The translations under genes and the position numbers were made by a program. The notes below the pieces were generated by a model, which saw only the letters and a list, made by a program, of their open reading frames with translations, ran no database searches and was not told the origin of the DNA. A DNA stretch of 64,000 nt from Cycas panzhihuaensis (lineage: Eukaryota > Cycadophyta): NCBI GenBank assembly GCA_023213395.1, contig CM041465.1:196857741-196921740 (forward strand). Direction: 5' to 3'. Below, one piece after another: positions 34,420-56,107 of the stretch; position 1 is the first letter of the stretch, and each line of letters opens with the position of its first letter.

Positions 34420-37400
34420 ATGAAGGTCCTTTCGTGGAACATTAGGGGGTTAAACGCCCCATCCAAGTAGAGAATGGTCAGAGAACTAAGGATTAGGATT
34501 GATACAGATCTTGTCCTCCTGCAGGAAACCAAATTGGAACAGACAAAGGAAACAGAGGTGCTTAATAAGATTTGGAGAAAAGGTGAGAGGATGACATCGG
34601 TAGGATCAGAGGGCTCTGAGATTTGGTCTCTCTGGAATCAAAAGATGGAAAGGTTATGAGTTGTGCAAGTCTGAGCATTTCTTAATCATTGGCTTGGTCA
34701 GTCTATCGACTAACAAGGAGTACTGGATTACCAATGTCTATGCCCCCACGTCGGTGGAGGGCAGAAGGAGGTTGTGGGAGAGACTAGTGGAGACCCACAG
34801 AGATTGGAGAGGACCCTGGTTGGTGGGGGGGGATTTCAACTCCCCCCTGAGCCTGGATGAGAAGAAGGGGGGGCAAGGAGGGTGGACCAGAAGTATGTCT
34901 GATCTAGGTGTATTTTTGCAATCGGGGGGTTTGATGGACGTGCCCCTTAGAGGCGCTAGGTTCATGTGGTCCAATAGGAGATTAGGTCATAACCACATAC
35001 AATGCAGATTGGACAGGTTGTTAATAAATGATGAGTGGGCCTGTCATTTTGAGGGAGTAAGGTTGGATGCTCTGTAGTCCGGTCGACCATTTGCCTCTTG
35101 TCCTGGAGGGATCCATACCAGACTCCAACAAGGGGGCTCCATTTCGTTTTGAACTCATGTGGCAGAAACATCCAGATCTGAGGGAGAGAATCCGAGATTG
35201 GTGGGGTGTCCAGGTTCAGGGGTGCGCCATGTACAGGTTCTCGAAGAAATTGAACTGGATCAAGCAACAAATCAAGATCTGGAACAGGGAGGTTTTTGGA
35301 AATATCTTTGAGAATAAGGATGATCTGTTGGGGGAGCTCAAAGAGATCGAGGATAGGATCTGCATCAAGGACGATCCCAGGAGTTGGACAACAAGGAGCG
35401 TTCCACTTCCAGGAAACTTGAGGAGGTGTTGGAAGAGGAGGAAATTTTCTGGAAGCAGAAGTCCAGAGAGCAGTGGATAAGGGAGGGGGATAGAAACACT
35501 AGGTTCTTCCACCTTTCTACTATGAGACACAGGGCCCATAACAAGATTACTAAAATCTGTAGCAGGACTGGGGAGGTGTTTGAGGCCAAGGATCAGATTG
35601 GTGGTGTTGCGATGGATTACTTTAAGGAGCTATACACAGAGCCAGGTTGCTGTGAGCTCGCCTCAGGGCGCCTTTCTGCAATATATTCGAAAGTGATCTC
35701 GAGACCCTCAACAAAAATTGATGCACCCCTTTACTCGGAGGAGGTGGAGAAGGTCAGATTTAAGATGGGTATGGATAAGGCCCTGTAGGATGGATTCCCA
35801 CCTGGATTTTTCTAAGATTATTGGGAGATAATCAAGGATGACCTGATGCTGGCACTTAATGAATTCTACTTAAGACGGACAATTTTGAAGGAGTGGCAGG
35901 CTACTTTCTTGGCCTTGATTCTGAAGAAGGAGGGAGTGGAAGTCATGGAAGATTTCAAACCTATCAGTTTGTGCAACGTTAAATATAAGATATTGTCCAA
36001 AGTGCTAGCAAACTGCCTGAGGGAGACCCTACCTTTGGTTATTTCTCCAAATCAAGATGGTTTTGTGAAAGGCAGACAAATCACGGACGGTATAATTACC
36101 GTCCACTAAACCCTGCACTCGACGCTCCATCGTAAGGATGCGGGCATGATAATCAAAACAAACATGTCTAAAGCCTATGACAGGGTGGCGTGGGACTGTC
36201 TTCTGGACTGTCTCGAGGCGTTTGGATCCGGGGAGGTTTGGAGAGATTGGGTGAGATGTTGTGTATCCAGAGTCTCTTTTTCGGTGTTAATAAATGGCAG
36301 GTCGACTCCTTTCTTTAAAGGGTCGAGGAGTTTGAGGCAAGGTGACCCCCTCTCCCCTTTCTTATTCATTATCATGGATGAAATGCTAGGTAGGGCTACT
36401 TTGGAGGCCCAACGTTTAGGGAGGCTTTCTGGTTTAAGGGCTACTTCCAACCTTGAAAATATTGTGCTCCATCAGTTTGTAGATGATAACATTTTCTTGT
36501 GCAGGGCCTCCCTGGAGGAAGCCAGGGTTCTAAAATCGGGCCTTCAGGTTTATGAAAAGGCTACAAATTAGAAAATCAATCTGGACAAAAGCTCGGCCTT
36601 CTTCATCAATCTTTGAGGGGCGTGAAAGAAGAATATGTAGGATCTTAGAGGCCAGGGCCTCCTCCCGCCTCTTATCTCAGATGCCCTATTTGTGGGTAGG
36701 ATAGGGAAGAATTTATGGGACCCGCCAGAGCAGATTCAACAAGAAGCTAGCGGGATGGAAAGGGGCTCTTCTTAGCTGGGCCGGAAAAATTCAATTGGTG
36801 GTGGCCTCCTTGTAGAGCATCCTGGTCTATCAGATGATGGTTTTCAAGATGCCTAGCAAGGTTATTTCCACTCTGGCGGGAATCATGAAGAGATTTCTTT
36901 GGTCAGGGGCCGAAGAAAAAAGGAGATTCCACCTTGTGTCTTGGGAGAGGGTTTGTAAGCCAAAATGGGCAGGGGGTCTTAGCATAAGAAGGCTGGGTCT
37001 TTTTAATGAAGCCCTCCTAACAAAGACGGGGTGGAGACTCATTAAAGAAGCTGAAGCAATTTGGGGGAAAATCATTGCCAAGAAGTATTCAGGGGACAAC
37101 CATTTTCTGCTGGAGGAGGGGCATTGCTTTGATGGCTCCCCAGTATGGAGGGCCATCATGTCCGCGAGGTCCCTCCTCTGCGAAGGCATGAGATGGAAGC
37201 TGGGGGATGGTGAAAGTATTAAGTTTTAGGAAGATAGATGGTGCGATCACTCCAAATTAGAAGAGTTGCCCAACATTGGCAACATGAAGAGGGAAAGCAT
37301 AATCCGCTATGGTTCGCTAGTCAAAGATTACTGGGTAGGGCGAGGTAAGGAGAGGAGATGGAGATCCTTTGAGGATCTGCATGGTCTGGAGGAGGAAACT

Positions 37401-38584
37401 CAAAGAGTGAAGGAGATCTTAAGGAACCAAGATATCCCAAGAGGCCTGCGCGACACGCTGGTATGGCCCCTCTCGCCTTCGGGTTTATACTCGGTTAAAA
37501 ATGGTTATAATCTAAGGATGAGCAGGGAGGGGTGGGCTACGAACGATGTTCTAGCTGGGGTCTGGAAGTTAGGAATCCTCCCTAAAATTGCCGCTTTTTT
37601 GTGGTTATGCCTCCAAAATAAATTACTTACCCTAGATAATCTTTCGAAAAGAGGTATTCATTTGGCTAGTAGGTGTGCACTATGCATGAGGGAAGTTGAA
37701 ACCCTGGATCACCTAAGTATTCATTGCCCTTTTCAGCTTGCATTTGGAGTAACTTCTGGTCTGAGATGGGGATAGCTTGGGTATCATCTAAATCCCTTAA
37801 AGATCAGTGGACAGCTTGGGCCTCCCTTTTCAAGAGTAAAACCCTTATCAAACTTTGGATGATGATCCTTCTGGTTGGCTCATGGTATATCTGGAAAGAA
37901 TGAAACAGGAGGATCTTCAAGGGAAGGGAGAAGGACTGCCTGACCCTTCTGGGGGAGATAAGAAAGGGCATTACAGAAATGTTGGTATTGCTTAAAGGGG
38001 ATAGGATTCCAAAAAGGAAGAAGATGTCTTAAAAGAGTGGGGTATTGCCCCCCATGGGGGGGGCTAGGGAGAGGAGTAGGGACGTCAAATGGCAGCCTCC
38101 ATACATCCTATGGGGGAAAGTGAATTTTGATGGTGCGGCCAAGGGTAACCCCGGAGAGGCGGGTGGGGGTGGCCTGTGGAGGGATCACGGTGGTAATTTG
38201 AGATGGGCTTTCGCAGAGTACTTTGGCGTCCAATTGAACCAGAAGGCCGAGGTGCGGGCGATGCTGAGAGCGATAACTCTGTTGGACGAGGAGGACCCCC
38301 AAAAGGTGGTCATAGAGGGTGATTCAATGTATGTGATTAAATGCTTGAAAGGGGAAGCGGAACCTGGATGGGACAATATAGATATTTTCAGGGATGTTCA
38401 GGATATCTTGAGATCTCAAGTGGGTGTTCAGATTTAACATACTTTTAGGGAAGGGAACTCGGCAGCAGATTGGCTGGCAAACTGGGCTGTGTCAAACAAA
38501 AGAATAAAAGTATGGAAAGAGGAATACCCAGAGGAGTTTCTGAGACTGGTCAGGGCTGAGGCACAAATAGGGGAGGTAGATTGA
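34420..38584 (+). pseudogene. LINE-B ORF2: endonuclease, reverse transcriptase, zinc-binding region, RNase H
   Basis: The ATG at 34420 lies 18 bp after the ORF1 stop, normal L1 spacing. The endonuclease opens MKVLSWNIRGLN; a TAG at 34468 interrupts it. LLQETKLEQ and WLVGGDFNSP (about 34815) follow, but the SDH motif near 35080 is disturbed by a frame change. RT covers about 35700-36900, with FKPISLCNVKYKI, PNQDGFVKGR, MSKAYDRVAWD, LRQGDPLSPF and FVDD at 36476-36487. The zf-RVT-like region (37266-37775) has CALCMREVETLDHLSIHCPF. RNase H has VNFDGAAKGNPGEAGGGG near 38120-38175. The stop is TGA at 38582-38584. At least seven stops or frameshifts are seen. Confidence 0.93.
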
Positions 38585-38740
38585 GTAGGTTGAGTGATTT
38601 TATTTGGGCTAGACCATGGGCTTGTCATGGTCATCTTTCTCGAGCTTGGCCTTTGTCAGGTGGTATGGGGACCCAGTTAAAACCCCGATAATATCATTTT
38701 TTACCACATCAAAAAAAAAAAAAGTCAAACTCACAAGCTA

Positions 38741-41700
38741 AAAGTTTAAAATCTAGGGATTAAATCCCAAAGGGGAGAGAAAGACAACCTAGATAAGAAG
38801 TTCATCAAGAACAACATGTTAGATACCAAGCTCCATATCTAAGAAATGAAGGACCAAACCAAAGAAATCCTAGTCATACCAGATATCAAAGTTAAGAAAG
38901 GCACTAAGAGGCAAACCAATGTTGCCATAATTGTTAAGGGCATATAAACTCTCAAAGGCCCAACTTCAATTATCCCAATAATAGACAAAGGGATAACCAA
39001 GCTCTGTATTTGGAAAGACAGAGAACATCCGCTATTGATAAAACCAATCCTCGAAGTAGGAGCTAGCTATGGAAGAAGGGATTCAAATCACTATTCATTC
39101 TAAAATAAAATTGGTCATACAGAAGATAGATGTTTTTCCAAGAACAACCCTCCTACAAGGGGAAGTGCTAATACAATTGTTGAAATAAAGGAAAATAATC
39201 AACTATTCCTATCCTATTTTGTTGCATGTAAAAAAGAAGAAGTTTGTTGGTATATTGATTCTAGCTATTCTACTCACATGACCCACAAATAGGAGATATT
39301 CCAAACCATTAATAGAACTAGGAAAGGGTCCATTATATTTAGAGATAACACCTCATACAAATCTATTGGAAGAGGTAACATCATCTTAAAGACATAATGA
39401 GGTGAATATTGACATCTTAATGATGTACTCTATGTTCTAGAATCTTTTATCAGTAGGACAAATGATGGGTCAATACTATAAAGTTATATTTGACAATGGT
39501 AAATGTACCATTAAGGATAAGAGAAAGAATAAAGTGGGAGGTGCCAAAGGAAAATTAACCAAGGATAGACTCTTCAAGTTAGTTTTCACCCTATCATATA
39601 ACTGTGCTTTGAAAACTATAGTCAAGCTTAATAGCGATATGTGGCATAACAGATTCAGCCACCTAAATTATAATAGTTTAGCACTCATGAAGAAAATGGA
39701 TATGGTTGATGGGATACCTCATATTAAAGTGGATAAAGATATTTATAAAGGCTATCTCCTAGGAAAATAACATAGGGAAAGTTTTCCTAATGGTAACTAT
39801 AGAGCAAAAGGACTACTCCATCTAATTTATACAGATCTTTATGGCCTTATGGATGTTCCTTCATTAGCAGGTGTTAAATACTTCCTTACATTCATCGATG
39901 ACTACACAAGGAAAACTTTGGTCTATTTTGTGAAGTTCAAATCAGATACATTCAAATGCTTTCTTCACTTCAAAACCTTTGTGGAAAGATAAAGTAGACA
40001 TAAAATACTCTCCCTAAGATCAGACAATCGGGGAGAGTTTATTTTAAATGAGTTTAATGCCTATTGTACACATCATGGCATCAAAAGATAACTCATCAAT
40101 CCTTACATCCCTCAACAAAATGAGGTGGCTAAATGAAAGAATCACACATAAATAAAATATTTAACTACATATTGAAAGATAAAAAGTCGAGACATGAATT
40201 TTAGGCAAAAGCTACCCACACTACTCTGTATCTACTTAATAGGTATACCACCAAGGCCCTTAGGTGGATGATACTTGAAGAAGCGTAGACTAGATATAAA
40301 CCTAGTATCCACCATTTCAGAATCTTTGGTTGCCTAGCTTATATCCTTTTCCTTGAATAAAAGAGGACTAAGCTAGATGATAAAACTATTAAATATATAT
40401 TTATTGGCTATAATGATGTTTCCAAATCTTAGAAAGTATATGATCTCAACGCACAAAAGGTCATGGTGAGCAAGGACATTATATTCAAAGAAAATGATTG
40501 TTATCACTTTAATTATGTTTAAGACAAAGGTAAAAGTATCATGATAAACCTTGACTCAACTATTATGTCCATATATGTGCCACCTAGATAGGATCTAAGA
40601 CAAAACATTGGTGTACCAAGTAGGGAGGGAACCTCCTCTCAAACTCCACTACAAAAATTTCCTAAATGGATTTAAAGGAACCATAACTTAGATAATATTT
40701 TGGATAATGACTATAATAGAAGATCCACTTATTCACATATGGTAAACTTTGCCCTTATGAGTCAAGTCATGGAAACTCATGAGCCTCACACCTTTGAGGA
40801 GGCTAATACTCATGATGATTGGAGAAAAGCCATGAAAGAGGAATACAATTCCATAGTGATGAATGATACATAGGAACTTATTAACCTTCCTCCTAATAAG
40901 AAGGCCATTAGAACCAAATGGGTTTATAAAACCAAATTCAGATCTGATAGATCGATTGATAAACATAAGACCAGACTCGTAGCCAAAGGATATGTCTAAG
41001 GGAAAGGCATAGACTATAGTAAAACCTTTACTCTAGTTGCACAAATGGAGACAATTTGCATGATGTTGAGTTTGGCTGCTCAAAAGGGTTAGGGTGTTCA
41101 TCAAATGGATGTTAAAAGTGCATTCCTTAATGGCTATATCGAAGAATACATCTATGTCCATCAACCAAAATGTTTTGAAGTTAGGGGGAAGAAGATAAAG
41201 TTTATAAACTAAAAAAGGCACTTGATAGATTAAAACAAGTACCTAAAGCATGGTACTCTTGAATTAATAAATATTTTAGAGACAAAGGATTTGAAAGAAC
41301 TCAATCAAATCCAAATTTGTACATCAAAATCAAAGGAGATTTCATCTTGATAGTGGGACTTTATGTAGATGACCTTGTTTATACAAGAAATGACTCCCAT
41401 CTTTCATAAAAGTTTAAGGATGATATGTATAAAGAATTTGAAATGACTAACTTAGGCTTAATGCATCACTTCTTAGGATTAGAAGTGTGTCAAGATAATG
41501 ATAGCATTTTTATTTCCCAAAGAAAGTATACCTTGGACTTACTCTAAAGGTTCAAGATAAGTGATTGCAAAGTCTTAGCTACACATACTGAAGTTTTCAT
41601 TAAGCTATCTAAATTTAATGATTTTGCACAAGTGGATCCCACTCTTTATAGACAATTTATTAGTAGCCTAATATATTTAACATTAATATGACCTGACATT

Positions 41701-42319
41701 GTGTATGTAGTCAGTGTAGTTTCAAGGTTCATGCAAGATCCTAAATCCACTCATTGGCAAACAGCTAAGCAAATTTTACGATACTTAAAGGGTACAATAG
41801 ATTATGGGTTATGTTATAGATCTTTATCAAACATCAAGTTGATTATATATAAACTATGATTGGGTAGGATATATTGATGATAGGAAATCTACTTCAGGGT
41901 ATACATTCCGTTTAGGTTCAGTAGCCATTACATGAAGCACAAAGAAATAAAATACAATTTCCTTATCTATAATAGAAGCATAATACAAAGTAATAGTTTC
42001 AGGTACATGTGAGATAGTATGGTTATGATGACTTCTATATGATCTTCAAATAGAACAGAAAGGCCCCACCAAGATTTGGTGTGATAATCAAAGCACTGTT
42101 TAAATGACTTACAATCCAATTTTCCATGGTAGAATTAAACATATTGAGATTCAACATCACTTCATTCAGGAATTGGTCCAAGCAGGTGAAATTGAGTTGA
42201 TGTATTGTAGCACAGAAGATCAAACAGCAGATATCTTCATAAAGGCATTAGGAAAAATTAAGTTCCACAAATTTATAGAAAAACTTGGAGTTATACACAA
42301 TAGACATTATAGGGGAGAA
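38741..42319 (+). pseudogene. Copia-3 gag end and pol (protease, integrase, RT, RNase H)
   Basis: Continues gag after LINE-B. The zinc knuckle near 39080-39137 has lost its first Cys pair (IGHTEDRCF remains). The protease reads W-Y-I-D-S-S at 39248-39265, with Ser for the catalytic Gly. Frame 39462-39770 carries the GAG-pre-integrase motif MWHNRFSHLNYNSL. Integrase at about 39815-40400 has YTDLYG and RSDNRGEF, but the catalytic Glu is probably Lys (PQQNEVAK). RT at about 40790-41480 has TKWVYKTKF, MDVKSAFLNGYI and YVDD at 41362-41373. RNase H ends at 42104-42325 with RIKHIEIQHHFI and D-I-F-I-K-A-L-G. Dozens of changes make it dead. Confidence 0.9.
42311..42319 (+). other. Copia-3 polypurine tract
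   Basis: AGGGGAGAA directly precedes the 3' LTR; Copia-4 has GGGGGAGAA in the same position. Confidence 0.75.
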
Positions 42320-42636
42320 TATTAGAATAATGTTCATTATACTCAATGCATATGCAATTAGACATCGAGGACCAACGGGCCATCATCAACCGTCTTTAAG
42401 CCACCACAAGCCATCCTCAAGTCAATAAGATAAGTTTATACTTCAATTTATTTATTTTTTTATTATTAGACTAATGGTCTGGTAGAGGTAGATTCCTACC
42501 TCCCCACATCTATAAATATTCCAACTGTACTACCCAGGTGTTTTTTAACACCACCATCAATTATTGGAGATTTATTGTAATGTTGCAACCATGGATTAAT
42601 ACATAGCGATCCACTCTGTCCTCTGTGCTCTCAACA
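42320..42636 (+). repeat. Copia-3 3' LTR
   Basis: Aligns with 28632-28945. The first dinucleotide is TA where the 5' copy has TG. It ends CTCTCAACA. Confidence 0.88.
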
Positions 42637-43638
42637 GTGTAAGTAATTATGGTTATGACTTTATTAATTGCATGGGATATTCTTCTCTTCCCATAGACAT
42701 TTCAGTGCTCTAGATGTCTAATTATGGCAGTATTTTAGTGCTTGCATGGGACATTCTTCTCTTGCCCTAGATGTTTAATTACAACAGTATATCAATGCTT
42801 ACATGGGACATTCTTCTCTTACCTTAGATATTGTGGTATCATAGATGTCACTTTTGTTGCCAAATTTAAAGTTCTTAGCTAATGGAGTTAACTTCTTGTC
42901 CTAGATATCTCTCTTTTCCAACATGAAAAGTACAATAGAGCCATTAACATCTCTTTTACTGCAAGATTTAGAGTTCTCAGTAAGTGGACTTAACTTCTTA
43001 CCGTATATGTCTCTCTTCTCCAATATAGAAATTATGGCAGAGCCATTAATGTTTCCTTTTCCTCTAGATTTGGAGTTCTCATCTAATGGAGTTAACTTCT
43101 TACTTTAGATATCTCTCTTCTCCAATATAAAAATTGCATAGGGTTATTAGGACTTCTTGAAATTTTCTACTTTTGAAGAAAGTCTTCTATTACTCCTAGA
43201 TTATAGTTGTAGACTTTATAGAGGGCTCTTAAAGGTTTCTTGAAAGCTTTTCACTGTAGAAAGATTTGGAGAAAGTCTTTTATTGCTACTAAGATTTAGA
43301 CATTTTCCATCAAATTTAGAGTTTTAGCAGTTAGCAATTATTCTGATGTTCAATGAAGTAAGTCAGGTTTATCTTTATTATTTATTACAAAATCTATAAA
43401 TTTCATTATGAAGTAATTTTTCTTTTGGTTGTATAAGAATTTTAAAAATTCCATAGTGGAAAATTAGTGTTGGGTATACAAGTAAAACCGAATTGTAAAT
43501 AACATTAATGAACTAAACTAAATTATAACATATAATTCAACTTCTTGGTCAAGACATTTCTTAGAAATTGTTAAATTTATTTAGTATATTAAGCATTAAT
43601 ATTGTCAAATATGCTTTTCTTTTTATTCAAGTAAATTT
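42637..43638 (+). repeat. Copia-5 leader-like DNA with 102-bp tandem repeat
   Basis: Three copies of a 102-bp unit: GTTCTYAGCTAATGGAGT-like blocks start at 42871, 42973 and 43075, each followed by TTAACTTCTTRY and ATMTCTCTCTTYTCCAA. Just upstream, CATGGGAYATTCTTCTCTT appears three times (42671, 42745, 42802). A weaker duplication around GAAAGTCTTYTATTRCT follows at 43155-43285. The 3' edge reaches the start of a copia gag that resumes at 55585, so this is most simply the leader of Copia-5. Confidence 0.7.
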
Positions 43639-43984
43639 TGTTGGGCTAACACCTAATGCACATATGGAGATGTGTAACTAGGGCTCTTGAAAGCCACCTT
43701 TGGGGCCCCCTAGGGCACCTTGAGCAGCAAATCAGCCACTATTTGCTGACTCAACTCTATTAAGGTACACGCTCTATTTATTAATTATATTTTTTTAATA
43801 TTAATTTGAAATGTGTGCAGGTCGGTTTGAGGCACTTGCCACCTCTCCAAAATTATCTATATAAGGGGTGGGAATACCTCCCTAGTGTTTTCTAACACTG
43901 CCCACTATTCAATTGCACATTTTTAACTTGAAGTGCAATAATGCACTTGTCATTGTGAAGTCCCACTCCACACCTTATCCTTTA
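43639..43984 (+). repeat. Copia-4 5' LTR
   Basis: Starts TGTTGGGCTAACACC. It shares AAAGCCACCTTTGRGGCCCC, a CTATATAA TATA-like box near 43857 and TGCACTTGYCATTGT with 55229-55584. Confidence 0.92.
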
Positions 43985-43986
43985 TT

Positions 43987-43998
43987 TGGTATCAGAGC
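43987..43998 (+). other. Copia-4 primer binding site (initiator tRNA-Met)
   Basis: A perfect TGGTATCAGAGC two bases after the 5' LTR, the canonical copia primer site. Confidence 0.93.
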
Positions 43999-44802
43999 TC
44001 ACAACTTCGTTAATGGTAAATTCTATATTCCATATTCCTTTTTTTTTTTTTAATTCTCTTTATAATAAAGTTTATACTAAGATTAACATTTGAATATTTG
44101 ACATCTTGATGTGAATAGCCTCCATTTTATGCACATACACTTTGTTGGAATATTTAACTCTTGTTTTTATACAAAAAAGTTAGTTATATGTAGGATATTG
44201 AAGATTTAACAAGAAAAATGCTGACTTTTCAAAGTTTTTCATCATTTTTCAAAAGTTTTCAGTTCAGTTTTTGGGACAAATGGGTAACATGAACTTCAAA
44301 TCAGTCCAACTCCCAAATCAATGATCAGAACCCTATCAAGTGACTACTCGTTTTGATCATAGTCGAGTTATCTTTGTTACGAAAGAAATGGTTTGTCATT
44401 TCATACACCAGAAGTGGAGATATCCTCCTTAGACCGCCAAGTACTCTCTCTGGTCTCTAAAACCCCATCGTCTCTTTTAGTTTTTCCTTTTCTACTTAAT
44501 ATTTATCATTTTTTCTCAATTTTATTTTGTGAATCTTGGGCACCTAGACCCTCCACCCAATTGTAGATATCTTTAAGCACATTATTGTGCTCTCTATGGT
44601 TGTTTTTATGTCTCAACCATCCTCTATTTGTATGTCAATTGCACTTTATTTTTCCACTATTTTAGTCTCTTCTGACCAGAGAACTAAGTATTCAACTTCT
44701 CTGAAGCTACTTTAGTTAACAACTAGTGATCTACAATCACTATCTTCGCTCTATGCTCTATGTTCCTTCTCTCCATGGCTGCGCATATTTAATCGACGTT
44801 TT
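43999..44802 (+). other. Copia-4 leader
   Basis: About 0.8 kb of non-coding AT-rich sequence between the primer site and the TA tract. No gag start was recognised, which places the missing gag inside or beyond the TA tract. Confidence 0.7.
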
Positions 44803-54736
<9,934 letters not shown>

Positions 54737-54760
54737 TATAAAGCTTCTTTAAAATTTCAG

Positions 54761-55228
54761 TTGACTGGCTATAGAGGAAAAATTAATGACAGGAAATTAA
54801 TAACATATTATATATTTAATATGGGATCAGTAAGCATAGCATGGAGTACGAATAAATAGAACACAGTTTCCTTATCTATAGTCGAGGCAGAGTACAAAGC
54901 AACAATAACAAGTGCATGTGAATCAGTTTAGTTGAGAAGACTACTACAAGATTTCTAGCTAAAATAGAAAGGTCCCACCAAAATTTGGTGCGACAATCAA
55001 AACACTATTCAATTGGCAAATAATCTAGTTTTTCATGGCAGAACGAAACACATCAAGACTCAATATCACTTCATTTGAGAACTAGTGCAAGTAGAAGAAA
55101 TTGAATTGGCCTATTTTAGCACTAAAGACCAAACATCGGATATATTCACAAAGACATTAGGTAAAGTTAAATTCCAGAAATTCAGAGACAACTTGGGAGT
55201 TGTTCACATTGGGTATTATGGGGGAGAA
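54761..55228 (+). pseudogene. Copia-4 RNase H 3' remnant and polypurine tract
   Basis: The reading resumes right after the TA tract within RNase H. It has a D-W motif near 54763, the E-A-E-Y-K-A motif near 54883-54900, a segment matching VFHGRTKHIKTQYHFI near 55030-55076, and IELAYFSTKDQTSDIFTKTLG at 55100-55160. The polypurine tract GGGGGAGAA is at 55220-55228. The sequence is closely related to the same region of Copia-3. Everything upstream of the RNase H core is missing. Confidence 0.88.
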
Positions 55229-55584
55229 TATTTGGATAACACCCAATGTGCGTATGGAGATGTGCACCTAGGGCCTCTCAAAGCCACCTTTGAGGCCCCT
55301 TAGGGTACCTTGAGTTGCAAATCAATCGCCAATAGCCACCATTTGTCAACTCAACTCTATTAAGGTATGCGCTCCATTTATTAATTGTATTTTTTTAATA
55401 TTAATTTGAAATGTGTGTAGGTCAGGTTGGGGTGCTTATCGCCTCCCCAAAATTATCTATATAAGAGGTGGGAATACCTCCTTAGTGTTTTTTAATACTG
55501 CCCACTATCCAATTGGAAAATTTTAACTTGAAATGCAATCATGCACTTGCCATTGTAAAGTCATGCTCTACACCTCATCCTTCA
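55229..55584 (+). repeat. Copia-4 3' LTR
   Basis: Starts TATTTGGATAACACC (TG changed to TA) and ends ATCCTTCA; partner of 43639-43984, about 10 bp longer. Confidence 0.92.
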
Positions 55585-56107
55585 AATTAAATGGAAAGAA
55601 CTATGACATTTAAAATTTTAAAAAGTCTAATATTCTAACTTTTTAAAAAATATTAAAAATTGTAAGAAGAAAAGAACCTTGTTTTGGTCAAGATTATGAG
55701 GAGAGCGATGATAAGAAACCTAATAATATTGGAGACAAAAAGAAACCTTCTAAAAAGCTAAAAGAACATTAAATTTTTCTTGAACAACTTGTAGATTGGG
55801 AAGATCATTGTTGTGAAGTTTTAGCAATAATTAGATTGTATGTAACTAATAATCTCATAGTTTATCTTCAGGGGAAAAAGTTTACATTTTAAGCATGGTA
55901 AATATTGATGGACTTATATAAGACTAAGAATAAAACTAGGATGTTATACCTAAGGAATCAACTTTATTCTTGCAAAACATTTGTTGGTGGTTTAGTTTCA
56001 TTACATATGTAGAAACTAAAAGAAAATAAGGACTAATTGTTAGCCTTTGATGGGGAGATAAGTGATAAAGAGCTAATGAGTACCACTTTAAATAGTCTAT
56101 ATGAAGG
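55585..56107 (+). pseudogene. Copia-5 gag fragment (UBN2-like)
   Basis: Reads LNGKNYDI at its left edge, the typical F/L-D/N-G-x-N-Y signature at the start of a copia gag. A capsid-like region follows with LMDLYKTKNKTRMLYLRNQLYSCKT and a final ISDKELMSTTLNSLYE. The left part of the gene was separated by Copia-4 at 43638/55585. The right part is cut at 56107 by the end of the Gypsy-C LTR. Several stops are present. Confidence 0.82.

Larger units (their letters stand above)
32382..38740 (+). mobile_element. LINE-B: full-length L1-type non-LTR retrotransposon
   Basis: A 19-bp target duplication (AAGTCAAACTCACAARCTA) occurs at 32382-32400 and 38722-38740, with one mismatch. The element is 32401-38721: GC-rich 5' UTR, ORF1, ORF2, short 3' UTR and a terminal A run (38711-38723). 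The same family as LINE-A, placed head to head with it. It interrupts the gag of Copia-3 in the sense orientation. Confidence 0.95.
28632..42636 (+). mobile_element. Copia-3: copia element split by LINE-B
   Basis: LTRs at 28632-28945 and 42320-42636 flank a primer site, long leader, gag, protease, integrase, RT, RNase H and polypurine tract. LINE-B sits inside gag at 32401-38721. Without it the element is about 7.7 kb, of which about 2.8 kb is leader. The flanks GTAGT (28627-28631) and GTGTA (42637-42641) are not a convincing target duplication, and the 5' LTR end is damaged. Its LTR and RNase H tail resemble those of Copia-4, so the two are related families. Confidence 0.9.

Noticed and set aside
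28627-42641. Target duplication for Copia-3 (GTAGT / GTGTA)
   Set aside because: Only two positions agree in register; the LTR ends are damaged, so no claim is made.
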